Below, one piece after another: positions 39,456 to 46,264 of a DNA stretch of 64,000 bases. The position numbers were made by a program, and so were the translations under genes. The notes below the pieces were generated by a model. That model did no database searches, was not told the DNA's origin, and was given only the letters and a program-made list of their open reading frames with translations. This DNA comes from a virus. The stretch is taken from IMG/VR virus record IMGVR_UViG_3300009130_000014, positions 25,607 through 89,606 of that record. One strand, given 5' to 3'. Positions within the stretch are counted from its first letter, which is position 1. Each line of letters opens with the position of its first letter.

Positions 39456-39803
39456 TTTTTTTAAAAAACTAACTGTATTTTCTGATTTATAATCAGGTAT
39501 ATCTTTTTCAACTAAATCTAATTCTTTAGCTAACTCTTTTGGTATAGTCGTACCTTTTAATGCAAGTCCTATATTTCCAGAATAAGATTTTCTTTCTTCT
39601 GCTTCTAATTTTACAATACTCCCGTCTTCTAATTTTAACCATCCTACATAAGTAGCCGGGTTATTTTTATCGGGATACCCGTTTTCTATTAAATTACCAA
39701 AAGAGCTATATAATTCTTTTACATGCTTTTTATCCCCTTTACTCAATGCATAAGGTAATGTTTCTAATATTTCAGATTTTTTTCTAAGTTGTTTCTTCTC
39801 CAT
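39453..39803 (-). CDS. Hypothetical protein, last gene of the minus-strand block (116 aa)
   Basis: A Lys/Glu-rich soluble protein starting 'MEKKQLRKKSEILETLPYALSKG' with a probable beta-rich middle ('YVGWLKLEDGSIVKLEAEE') and no membrane segment. No family was recognised. It is the most promoter-distal gene of the minus-strand run, ending within the terminator hairpin, and is separated from the UDG-like gene by a 139-base gap that holds a structured RNA candidate, so it may be transcribed separately. Confidence 0.5.
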   Translation of the reverse strand: MEKKQLRKKSEILETLPYALSKGDKKHVKELYSSFGNLIENGYPDKNNPATYVGWLKLEDGSIVKLEAEERKSYSGNIGLALKGTTIPKELAKELDLVEKDIPDYKSENTVSFLKK

Positions 39804-39855
39804 TGTACTTTTCTAATTTATTAAGCAATAGCTTCAATTTTTCATATATTTAAAT

Positions 39856-39939
39856 AAATAAGCCCCTCTGTTCGATAGTCTCACTCGTTTTCGGGCCCAT
39901 CTAACTTTATTGACTTTTTGTACTAGGAGGGACTTATTT
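39856..39939 (-). ncRNA. Structured RNA candidate with long closing stem
   Basis: A 13-base closing stem pairs 39856-39868 with 39927-39939. Read on the minus strand every position pairs (one G-U); on the plus strand one pair becomes an A-C mismatch, which favours minus-strand function. Inside, GUUAGAU (minus) can pair with AUCGAAC with one mismatch and AGUC with GACU, in crossing order, so a pseudoknot is possible. No known RNA family was recognised. It fills most of the gap between the UDG-like gene and the last minus-strand gene. Confidence 0.4.
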
Positions 39940-39942
39940 AAA

Positions 39943-40500
39943 TTAATTCCATTTAATTTCTTCTTTATAATGCTCTTTAACCCAAGCATCTATCTTAGAC
40001 CACATTCCGATTTTTCCTTTAATTGTGGTAAAAGGTCTAAATTCTGATAATAATTCTATTACAGATACTTGATTTGTTATAACAAGTATTTTATTATTTT
40101 CTGTAATTTTTAATAATAAATTATCAGTAAAAGGTTCCCATTCTTTATGAGAATCAAAATCATTCCAAGTTAAGTACCTAGGAAAGAACATTATACCTTG
40201 TTCTACAAGCCAATCGTAGTTATTTTTACATATTAAATTTAAATCTAATCCATCACATACTTGACGTTCAATGTAACTCAAGTGGATAGGATCAAACTGT
40301 ATAGTATCTACTATAATCAAAACCTTAATATCTGATATATTTGATTTTTTATAAACATCAAAGTAATTAGGAGGATAAAATCCTCCTATGATACTTTTCT
40401 TATATTCATTTATATTTTTAGATATATCTTTAATATAAGGTTTTTTAAATTCCTCTTCTAAAATAGAAGCCCAAGAACCTGCTATCTTATCTAGTTTCAT
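39943..40500 (-). CDS. Uracil-DNA glycosylase family homologue lacking catalytic motifs (185 aa)
   Basis: The order of family 1 UDG landmarks is kept: an 'EEFKKPYIKDI' start, a 'FYPP' segment, 'SDIKVLII' at the position of 'VKVVILGQDPYH', 'WLVEQGIMFFPRYLT' for 'WAKQGVLLLNTVLT', 'SHKEWEPFTDNLL' for 'SHxxxGWExFTDxxI', and a C-terminal 'IDAWVKEHYKEEIKW'. But the catalytic GQDPYH motif reads V-D-T-I-Q-F, the Asn of LLLNT is Pro, and the HPSP histidine loop is missing. It is therefore probably not a glycosylase and may instead bind DNA or a protein. It overlaps the HTH gene by four bases. Homology is by eye; loss of activity is inference. Confidence 0.65.
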   Translation of the reverse strand: MKLDKIAGSWASILEEEFKKPYIKDISKNINEYKKSIIGGFYPPNYFDVYKKSNISDIKVLIIVDTIQFDPIHLSYIERQVCDGLDLNLICKNNYDWLVEQGIMFFPRYLTWNDFDSHKEWEPFTDNLLLKITENNKILVITNQVSVIELLSEFRPFTTIKGKIGMWSKIDAWVKEHYKEEIKWN

Positions 40501-40754
40501 TTACTATTAATAACTCTATAGACAGTCCTTTGAGATACTCCATATTTATCAATTAATTGACTAATATTTAATTTAGCAGAATCTTTCTTTAATGCTTTCT
40601 TTTGATCGTCTGAAAGAAAGACTTTCCCTGCAACTGTATTAGCTTTAATCTTTTTATCTTTTTTAGGACTTTTATTTAATAGTTCAATAACAGTGTCTAA
40701 TTTTTCATGCAATTCTTTTACACGTTCTTCTAACGATTTGATTTTCTTTTTCAT
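40497..40754 (-). CDS. Small coiled-coil/HTH DNA-binding protein (85 aa)
   Basis: Residues 1-35 are a charged helix with coiled-coil potential ('LEERVKELHEKLDTVIELLN'), and residues about 55-85 form a resolvase/Hin-type helix-turn-helix ('LNISQLIDKYGVSQRTVYRVIN'). No recombinase catalytic domain is present, so it is more likely a transcriptional regulator or nucleoid-type factor that dimerises through the N-terminal helix. It overlaps the UDG-like gene by four bases and follows ThyX by 25 bases. Confidence 0.65.
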   Translation of the reverse strand: MKKKIKSLEERVKELHEKLDTVIELLNKSPKKDKKIKANTVAGKVFLSDDQKKALKKDSAKLNISQLIDKYGVSQRTVYRVINSK

Positions 40755-40779
40755 TATACTAAATATTTTAATTCTTATG

Positions 40780-41862
40780 TTACTCTATCTCTTTACGTAA
40801 TTGAACAAACCCTCTGAAGTTACCTGACCAGCCTTTACTATTATCACTTATCATCAAATCAAAGTCTTCACAAGAAAAAGGCACATAGCCTTGTATACTC
40901 GTTTCAAACTCATCTTCAGTCATTGCACGACTTACATGCTCAAACGGACTGTAGTGACCTTCTTTAAGCAATCTATCATAAAGCTTAATATCAGCTTCAT
41001 AATCATCTTTACCTTCAAAGTTTAGATAAGATACTCTAGCACATCTAGCTGTGGCTATTTTTACTTTGGCTTTCTCTACCCACTCTTGTTTAGGTTGTCC
41101 TATCATTTTAGATTGAGAAGTTAAAGCGATATACCTAACTTTTTCTTCATCAAACCTATCCCCAAAAGGAATATGCCACTCACCTGCTTTCAACTGTTTA
41201 GGAGTAGATTCATTCATAGCATCCCACATAGCTTCAGCTAGTAGAGAGATATGGATTTCTCCTTGTCCTTTGTTAACTTTGAGCCAGTCTAAGTCAGTCC
41301 AATCCTTGTAGTTATCAGCACTATCTGGCAACGGTACAAGCTTCAAGAAGTCTTTTCTTGACTTATACACATGAGGGTCTGGATAACCAGACTCAAACGT
41401 ATACTGAGGACATCTCAACTCAAACCAATTGGAATATTCGGTGGCAGTTACAATAGATGTATACCATTGATAAGGTTCTAGGATACGGTTAACTAATTGT
41501 TTAGTAAGAGCAGGTTCTTTAAGCATAGCTTTTGCGTTAACAATAGTATCTCTTATAGAATCTTTCCAAGCACACTCAAAACCATAAATATCTTCTTTGT
41601 CTGTAAAATACTCTGTACCCTGCATACCACTATGAGCTTTCTGCCATGCTACTGGAATAAAAGGATCTTCTTCTATGTTTTTAATCATCTTAGAAGCAGG
41701 TATAGCTCTACTACTAGCTGCATTTCTAGAAAACATTCTATGAGTAAGTAACTCAGCATGAATGAATCTAGGATATGTAAGCACAAAAGATGTAATTCTA
41801 TTTCCGTTTTCATTAATACTGTCGGCAATAATGCGAGCAGCTATTTTCTTTTTCTCATCCAT
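40780..41862 (-). CDS. thyX: FAD-dependent thymidylate synthase
   Basis: Residues 40-52 read THRMFSRNAASSR, matching the ThyX motif RHRxxSxNExSxR except for T in place of the first R and A in place of E; the C-terminal half has 'ATARCARVSYLNFEG' and 'GHYSPFEH', typical of ThyX. It methylates dUMP to dTMP using methylenetetrahydrofolate, FAD and NADPH. At 360 residues it is longer than the usual 220-250, as in several phage forms, with extra sequence in the middle. It supports phage DNA synthesis together with the dNMP kinase and MazG-like hydrolase nearby. It ends 25 bases before the HTH gene. Confidence 0.85.
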   Translation of the reverse strand: MDEKKKIAARIIADSINENGNRITSFVLTYPRFIHAELLTHRMFSRNAASSRAIPASKMIKNIEEDPFIPVAWQKAHSGMQGTEYFTDKEDIYGFECAWKDSIRDTIVNAKAMLKEPALTKQLVNRILEPYQWYTSIVTATEYSNWFELRCPQYTFESGYPDPHVYKSRKDFLKLVPLPDSADNYKDWTDLDWLKVNKGQGEIHISLLAEAMWDAMNESTPKQLKAGEWHIPFGDRFDEEKVRYIALTSQSKMIGQPKQEWVEKAKVKIATARCARVSYLNFEGKDDYEADIKLYDRLLKEGHYSPFEHVSRAMTEDEFETSIQGYVPFSCEDFDLMISDNSKGWSGNFRGFVQLRKEIE

Positions 41863-41864
41863 AA

Positions 41865-42047
41865 TTATTTATCTTTAATGTTAATATAACCTATAACAAC
41901 TCCTGTTCCTGTGAATGCTCCTACTGTATAGACTATTTCAGCTTTTCCTATAGGTTCCCAGTTACAAGTACACATCTTATATATACACCTACATTCTCCG
42001 AAAATACAAAGTGCCCATATTATAGCTACTATTATTCCTAATTTCAT
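41865..42047 (-). CDS. Small membrane protein with cysteine-rich loop (60 aa)
   Basis: Two hydrophobic segments (about residues 3-17 and 38-55) flank a short loop with four close cysteines ('CRCIYKMCTC'). The topology suggests a hairpin in the inner membrane. The start ATG overlaps the stop of the preceding gene by four bases and the end lies two bases before thyX, so it is part of the same operon. No family recognised; small membrane proteins like this often act on host functions early in infection, but that is only context. Confidence 0.45.
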   Translation of the reverse strand: MKLGIIVAIIWALCIFGECRCIYKMCTCNWEPIGKAEIVYTVGAFTGTGVVIGYINIKDK

Positions 42048-42454
42048 TCTTCTGTTTTATTTATAAATTGAACTCCACATTTAGTACACGTGCATTCTTT
42101 TTCTAAAACTAACTCTCCTGTATGGAGGAGTTTAGCATTTTGAGTAACCTCGTTACTACCACATGCTTTGCACACTACGTCTTTCTCGTTAAAAGACTTA
42201 GAATACCCTCTATATACAGATTCTATAGCATCTTCCAATGCATCTCCTAGTTTCTGAGCTTCTGTTAATTCTTCACCTTGTAAAGGACCAAACAATATCC
42301 TGAGTCTTTCGTCTAAAAACTCTGTAAAGTTATTTGTATATCTTTTTATTGCACTTTTATAGACATCCGGGTACTCCTTAGTCTCCTCAACTCTATTGGT
42401 AAGAGCTGCTATAACTAAAGAGTTAAACCTTAGTCTTATTTTATTTTCTTTCAT
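42044..42454 (-). CDS. Zinc-ribbon hypothetical protein (136 aa)
   Basis: Residues 1-90 are helical and charged; the C-terminal ~45 residues form a zinc ribbon: C-x-x-C at about 93-96 ('CKACGSNE') and C-x-x-C at about 123-126 ('CTKCGVQF'), about 27 residues apart. That module usually binds DNA, RNA or protein. No overall family was recognised. It shares overlapping ends with the downstream membrane protein (ATGA-type) and follows the 77-residue gene by 18 bases. Confidence 0.5.
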   Translation of the reverse strand: MKENKIRLRFNSLVIAALTNRVEETKEYPDVYKSAIKRYTNNFTEFLDERLRILFGPLQGEELTEAQKLGDALEDAIESVYRGYSKSFNEKDVVCKACGSNEVTQNAKLLHTGELVLEKECTCTKCGVQFINKTEE

Positions 42455-42472
42455 TATACTAATTTTAATTCT

Positions 42473-42706
42473 TTAACTTTTTTCTATTTCTTTTAACAAA
42501 GTCTTTCCAGTGATATTTAAAGAATGTCTTTTAATATTCCAACCTTCAAATGATACATTTACTAAAGGAGACCACCTACTTGACCAAACACGCCCTTCTT
42601 TATCAGTGTCTTTTATCCAATTGTAAATATTTATACACTCTTGAGCATCTTTTTTGTACTCAGGCTCTTTTAATTGTCTTTTTAAATGATTCATTAATTT
42701 GCCCAT
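42473..42706 (-). CDS. Hypothetical protein (77 aa)
   Basis: A basic, aromatic-rich soluble protein starting 'MGKLMNHLKRQLKEPEYKKDAQEC', with 'GRVWSSRWSPLVNVSFEGWNIKRHSLNITG' in the middle. No family, membrane segment or metal motif. Its first base is the last base of the dNMP kinase gene (TAATG), so the two are translationally coupled. Confidence 0.45.
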   Translation of the reverse strand: MGKLMNHLKRQLKEPEYKKDAQECINIYNWIKDTDKEGRVWSSRWSPLVNVSFEGWNIKRHSLNITGKTLLKEIEKS

Positions 42707-43977
42707 TACACTAAATTTAATTGTTTAACTTTTTCTACTAAAGAAGGTATGTCTGAATTATTATCAATAACATAATCAAATTTATAATCGTCTAAAGCTG
42801 TTTCTGAAGCATGTTGAGGATCTTTAAACAAAGATAATTCAGAAGGTAATACTTGTGCTTCTGCCATACAATCTTGTTGTATTATCCATGCTTCTTCATT
42901 GTTTATACTTCTTATTTTGTATACTCCAGAAGAAAATCCTTCAGGATCATCCCAATAAACTATATCATCTATTTTGAGTCTATTAACCCTAATAACAATA
43001 CCACCTCTATCTTTAATAGCTTTAGCTTCATTATGGAATCTGACATCTGTCACCAGCCAAGATGGATATACTATATTAGTTTCATTTTCTTTTAGATATA
43101 AATTTTCTCTTTCTAAATAAGCTTCTTCATAAGCTTCAGACGCTTGTTCAGCAGTATCAAAATAACCTAAAAACTTTCTTTTTTTATTAATTTGAATACT
43201 AGCTCTCCACCCATGTTTATCTTTAGAAACTCCTCTATATCCAGAACTATTATCTTTTCTAGTTTTAGTATTAATGCTTTGTACGGAGTATGTAACTACT
43301 CTACAATTATTTGGAGAATAAATACCATCATTATTAATTCTATCAATAGTTAAATTATCATTATATCCTTTAGACTTTGCCCAACTAATAAAACTTTCAA
43401 TAGAATTACTCCACTCATCACACATTTTAATACCTCTTCCTCCATAATCATTATATCTAGGATGCTTTGGATTATTACATCTTTGTTTAATATTATGGTA
43501 AGCTCTCCATATTTTAGTGTTTTTATAACCATGTTGCAATCTATTGTCTTTATAAATATTGCTTGTAGTTATATCAGTTAAAGGTTTATAATCAGCAAAT
43601 AAAGCATTTACCCAAACATCTTCACCAAAAATCTCTTTTTGTTTTTCAGCAAACTCTACGTATTGGGGTCTTATCTTTTCTTTATCTTCTCTAGATAATT
43701 TATGATAATTAATACCTGTAATTAACTCAAAAGCTTTAGTAGTTTTATCTGCATATTTTTTTATTTGGTAAGATTGATTATTTAACCATTCTGAATCCCC
43801 AAATCCTTCAATATGGTTGTTTTTTAAAAAATATTCACAAGTTTGTCTTTCATTTAAATCTTTAAATTTTAAGTAGTCTAAATACTGCAATATCTTACCT
43901 ACAGTATCTTTACCTGAACCTATCTTCCCACTGATTCCAATGAGATTGATAGGGTGCTTTTTATTTGTTTTTGTCAT
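42706..43977 (-). CDS. dNMP kinase with in-frame HNH-AP2 endonuclease insertion (423 aa)
   Basis: The N-terminal part is a phage deoxynucleoside monophosphate kinase: Walker A 'GISGKIGSGKDT' at residues 14-25 and 'FGEDVWVNALFADY' at 117-130. The kinase resumes at 'YPSWLVTDVRFHNEAKAI' (304-321) and continues to the end, with a small beta-type insert (about 334-385) common in Bacteroidota phage versions. Between about 132 and 303 lies a complete homing-type endonuclease: an HNH domain (about 155-237, with 'YNDYGGRGI', 'CDEW', 'LTIDRINNDG', 'NNCRVVT') and an AP2 DNA-binding domain (about 246-288, 'GYRGVSKDKHGWRASI'). No stop or frameshift breaks the frame, and no intein splice residues are visible. 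Kinase and HNH calls are strong; whether the kinase is active is unknown. Confidence 0.85.
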   Translation of the reverse strand: MTKTNKKHPINLIGISGKIGSGKDTVGKILQYLDYLKFKDLNERQTCEYFLKNNHIEGFGDSEWLNNQSYQIKKYADKTTKAFELITGINYHKLSREDKEKIRPQYVEFAEKQKEIFGEDVWVNALFADYKPLTDITTSNIYKDNRLQHGYKNTKIWRAYHNIKQRCNNPKHPRYNDYGGRGIKMCDEWSNSIESFISWAKSKGYNDNLTIDRINNDGIYSPNNCRVVTYSVQSINTKTRKDNSSGYRGVSKDKHGWRASIQINKKRKFLGYFDTAEQASEAYEEAYLERENLYLKENETNIVYPSWLVTDVRFHNEAKAIKDRGGIVIRVNRLKIDDIVYWDDPEGFSSGVYKIRSINNEEAWIIQQDCMAEAQVLPSELSLFKDPQHASETALDDYKFDYVIDNNSDIPSLVEKVKQLNLV

Positions 43978-44005
43978 GTTTATATTTTTCCTTTATTCGA
44001 AAGGG

Positions 44006-44257
44006 TTATTCGTTACTCTCGGGTTTTACATATATCATCTTATCTGCATTTTCAGGCATTATGTATCTAAGCCAGCTTACTCCCTCAAGAGCTATTTTAA
44101 TTCTACAATCAGTAAAAGCTACTACTACACCATTATACAATTTATTAGCGTAGGATTCAATGCATACAACCTTTTGTCCTAATTCAATAATAACTCCGTT
44201 CATGTCTTTGGGAGTAATTGATTCACCACGTACTTTAAATACTTTAGTCTTTTTCAT
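44006..44257 (-). CDS. Small SH3-like hypothetical protein (83 aa)
   Basis: Short, probably all-beta protein with 'MNGVIIELGQKVVCIESYANKLYNGVVVAFTDCRIKIAL' in the middle, the pattern of a KOW/SH3-like barrel found in many small phage proteins. It overlaps the upstream nuclease gene by 14 bases and precedes the dNMP kinase by 28 bases. No function is known; a nucleic-acid or protein adaptor is possible. Confidence 0.5.
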   Translation of the reverse strand: MKKTKVFKVRGESITPKDMNGVIIELGQKVVCIESYANKLYNGVVVAFTDCRIKIALEGVSWLRYIMPENADKMIYVKPESNE

Positions 44258-45233
44258 ATTCTAATTCGATTATATTATTCTTTTCTTCTTTCCACGTAAC
44301 CCAGTCGTTAGACCTTGTACATATCTTTATTCTATTGAATAAGTCATTTGCTTCTAAACTACCTTTTTCTAACCATTCTTCAGATACACTAAACACCTTA
44401 GTTTCGAATAGACCTGTGGTCTCTACTACTACCATGTAGATATTTATATCCCATCCCACAAGACTTTGATCTTGTTCTTTGTTCATATACTCTATAATAG
44501 CACTTTTATACCAAGCCATTTGTCTATAATATCTCCAATACTCAAAAGAGCCAGGGAATTTAGAAACGGGCTTACTTGTAGTCTTAAGATCAATAATCTC
44601 TACTGCTTTCTTTTCAGGTAATACTCTAACTCTATCTAGTAGTGCTTTACATAATAAGTCATCGTTCTTCCAAGTTATAGCCAATTCGTTATAAGCTAAA
44701 TCCCCAAAATCTTCTCCTACTGTAAATAACAATTTATAAGCTACAGGGTTAGATCTTAAACTAGATATGCAATTTTCAACTATTTCTTTTTGACTAGAAG
44801 TAAGAACTAATTTATCTCCATTGGATATAATAAGATAAATAAAGTAATCTACAGCGTCATTAAATTTAGCTAGTACTTTTTCTTCATCTTTAATATTTTT
44901 ATATCTATCTCCTCTTAGAGAAAGAACCTTACTATTAAAGAACTCGCTTCCTATGTTATATTCTTCCCATTCGTGTGAGTCAAATACTTCTTCGGCCCAG
45001 CTTGCTAACATATCTGCAGGTTTATTCACATCTGCTACTATAAAGTCTTCAGGACTTTCGACGTACAAATGTACTAACTTACCATTTTCTAAAGAAGGAG
45101 TACTTTCTTCCTCTCCTTCTCTGTCAATAATAAACTTCTTATATCTAGCCGGACTCCCACCTTGTTCGGGATTTATATGACTCATTCCCGAGTTTGATAT
45201 AGCAGGAACGCTATAATAATCTTTTGTTTTCAT
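44244..45233 (-). CDS. PD-(D/E)XK nuclease, RecB/RecE/Cas4-like (329 aa)
   Basis: The core is 'VEIIDLKTTSKPVSKFPGSFEYWRYYRQMAWYKSAI': the D-L-K is the D and (E)xK part of the PD-(D/E)XK site (about residue 208-212), and Y-R-Q-M-A-W-Y is the downstream helix of RecB-like nucleases. 'NGKLVHLYVESPEDF' (about 50-64) supplies the early G-x-x-x-H motif. Such nucleases act as 5'-3' exonucleases in phage recombination and end processing, and this fits its place near the RusA-like and Sak4-like genes. It overlaps its upstream neighbour by 23 bases. Family is confident; exact substrate is inferred. Confidence 0.75.
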   Translation of the reverse strand: MKTKDYYSVPAISNSGMSHINPEQGGSPARYKKFIIDREGEEESTPSLENGKLVHLYVESPEDFIVADVNKPADMLASWAEEVFDSHEWEEYNIGSEFFNSKVLSLRGDRYKNIKDEEKVLAKFNDAVDYFIYLIISNGDKLVLTSSQKEIVENCISSLRSNPVAYKLLFTVGEDFGDLAYNELAITWKNDDLLCKALLDRVRVLPEKKAVEIIDLKTTSKPVSKFPGSFEYWRYYRQMAWYKSAIIEYMNKEQDQSLVGWDINIYMVVVETTGLFETKVFSVSEEWLEKGSLEANDLFNRIKICTRSNDWVTWKEEKNNIIELEYEKD

Positions 45234-45438
45234 TTATTTTTTCTTTTAGTTTTGTACATGATTTACATTCAGGGTCTTTACAGATTAATAAATCTGTAGA
45301 AGTCCTTACTATAAATCCGTTTGTTTTACATTTAGAATAAAATGTATATTCATTTAAAGACATTTCGGAAAACATTGACTTTATGTCTTTTTCTCGCATT
45401 GCTTTAACATTATATTTATTAATTGATAAATCTAACAT
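45211..45438 (-). CDS. Small cysteine-containing protein (75 aa)
   Basis: The C-terminal half has C-x-C-K ('SKCKTNG') and 'CKDPECKSC', four or five cysteines that may bind zinc. The N-terminal half is helical. The start is preceded by a strong AGGAG Shine-Dalgarno-like site, which is uncommon in this genome, and by an intrinsic terminator hairpin whose U-run ends about 20 bases upstream. Its translation and transcription may therefore be set differently from neighbouring genes. No family recognised. Confidence 0.45.
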   Translation of the reverse strand: MLDLSINKYNVKAMREKDIKSMFSEMSLNEYTFYSKCKTNGFIVRTSTDLLICKDPECKSCTKLKEKINENKRLL

Positions 45439-45458
45439 TTTTCTCCTGATTGAATAAA
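45439..45458 (-). promoter_or_regulatory. Strong Shine-Dalgarno-type site before the 75-aa gene
   Basis: CAGGAG lies about five bases before the ATG. Most genes here have only A-rich leaders, so this site is exceptional. Confidence 0.5.
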
Positions 45459-45489
45459 AAGGCCTGATTCCTTATTGAAACCAGACCTT
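45459..45489 (-). terminator. Strong intrinsic terminator, minus strand
   Basis: A 13-base-pair stem (AAGGUCUGGUUUC with GGAAUCAGGCCUU, including G-U pairs), loop AAUAA, then a run of six U residues. It stands between the 59-aa gene and the 75-aa gene, so it would end transcripts from upstream unless antitermination occurs. Confidence 0.75.
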
Positions 45490-45507
45490 TCTGAACATTA
45501 TACAAAA

Positions 45508-45534
45508 GCGTCATATCCCCCCCACGGATATCGC
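45508..45534 (-). ncRNA. Hairpin upstream of the terminator: possible leader RNA or sRNA
   Basis: Minus-strand GCG-AUAUCC pairs with GGAUAU-GA-CGC around a G-rich loop (GUGGGGG). With the terminator hairpin 19 bases downstream this makes a compact two-hairpin RNA of about 80 bases. No riboswitch family was recognised; attenuator, sRNA or simple 3' end are all possible. Confidence 0.35.
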
Positions 45535-45549
45535 CTGTTATAAATGTTT

Positions 45550-45729
45550 TTATAACCTTACTAATGATTTTACATTATCCCAAAGTATAGTTTCATATTT
45601 ATTATCACCATATAATTGAATATAACTTGGAGTTAAAATAGAAACTACACCTATTTTAACAGAATCTTCACCGATACTGTTTGTAAAATGTATTTTTACT
45701 TTCTTATTAATTATTGTTGATTGCGACAT
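45550..45729 (-). CDS. Small SH3-like hypothetical protein (59 aa)
   Basis: The frame opens at 45789, but the natural start is ATG at 45729 (MSQSTIINKK), because the upstream 20 residues lie entirely inside the end of the MazG-like gene and look like shadow sequence. The product is short and beta-rich ('KVKIHFTNSIGEDSVKIGVVSILTPSYIQLYG'), consistent with a small barrel. No family was recognised. It overlaps the MazG-like gene by 23 bases. Confidence 0.45.
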   Translation of the reverse strand: MSQSTIINKKVKIHFTNSIGEDSVKIGVVSILTPSYIQLYGDNKYETILWDNVKSLVRL

Positions 45730-46264
45730 TTTCTTTTTCTTTATTTCTGTTACTTGGAAGAGCTTGATTATTATCAAAACTATTCCCATGTCTTATTTCT
45801 AGCTTTTTTATATTAGATGTAATAATATCCTGGATTAACCATCCTTCACTATTTATAAGTTTAGAAAGTGACTTGAGGAGAAATTCAATACTCATCTCAA
45901 ATTCATAAGAATCTAATGAGCTCGAAAGAATGACAGGTAATGTTTTAGTCATTTCTTTGATTTCTCTAAGTTCGTTAGCAAAAGTTTCATCTGGATCTTC
46001 GTCTATTTCATGAAGTCTTACATTAAATCCTCCATTATAAGAAGCTGCTTTTGTTAAATAATAGAGCAAATCTCCAAATTCTTCTTTAAGCCCTGTTTTT
46101 ATCTCACCTTCTTTAGGTCTTCCATATCCAAAATGCTTTTTATACCATCCGGCTATTTCTCCTATTTCTTCTACAATAGCAAATCGTATATGGGTAAGCT
46201 CCCAAGCACTATCGTCATCTTTCCAGGTTTTATTTACTTCCTTGAGATATTCTTTGAAATTCAT
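45707..46264 (-). CDS. MazG-like nucleotide pyrophosphohydrolase (185 aa)
   Basis: Residues 32-36 (EEIGE) and 61-65 (EEFGD) provide the E-E-x-x-E ... E-x-x-D metal site of the all-alpha NTP pyrophosphatase superfamily, within 'FAIVEEIGEIAGWYKKHFG' and 'LKEEFGDLLYYLT'. These enzymes hydrolyse nucleoside triphosphates to monophosphates and pyrophosphate, cleaning dNTP pools or reducing (p)ppGpp-type signals. It overlaps the RusA-like gene by 35 bases. Family is well supported, substrate is unknown. Confidence 0.75.
   Translation of the reverse strand: MNFKEYLKEVNKTWKDDDSAWELTHIRFAIVEEIGEIAGWYKKHFGYGRPKEGEIKTGLKEEFGDLLYYLTKAASYNGGFNVRLHEIDEDPDETFANELREIKEMTKTLPVILSSSLDSYEFEMSIEFLLKSLSKLINSEGWLIQDIITSNIKKLEIRHGNSFDNNQALPSNRNKEKENVAINNN

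Noticed and set aside
39843-39942. tRNA between the last two minus-strand genes
   Set aside because: The closing stem is 13 pairs and no D, anticodon or T arms fit.
42706-43977. Intein in the dNMP kinase
   Set aside because: No Cys/Ser start with splice blocks or His-Asn end is visible around residues 132-303.
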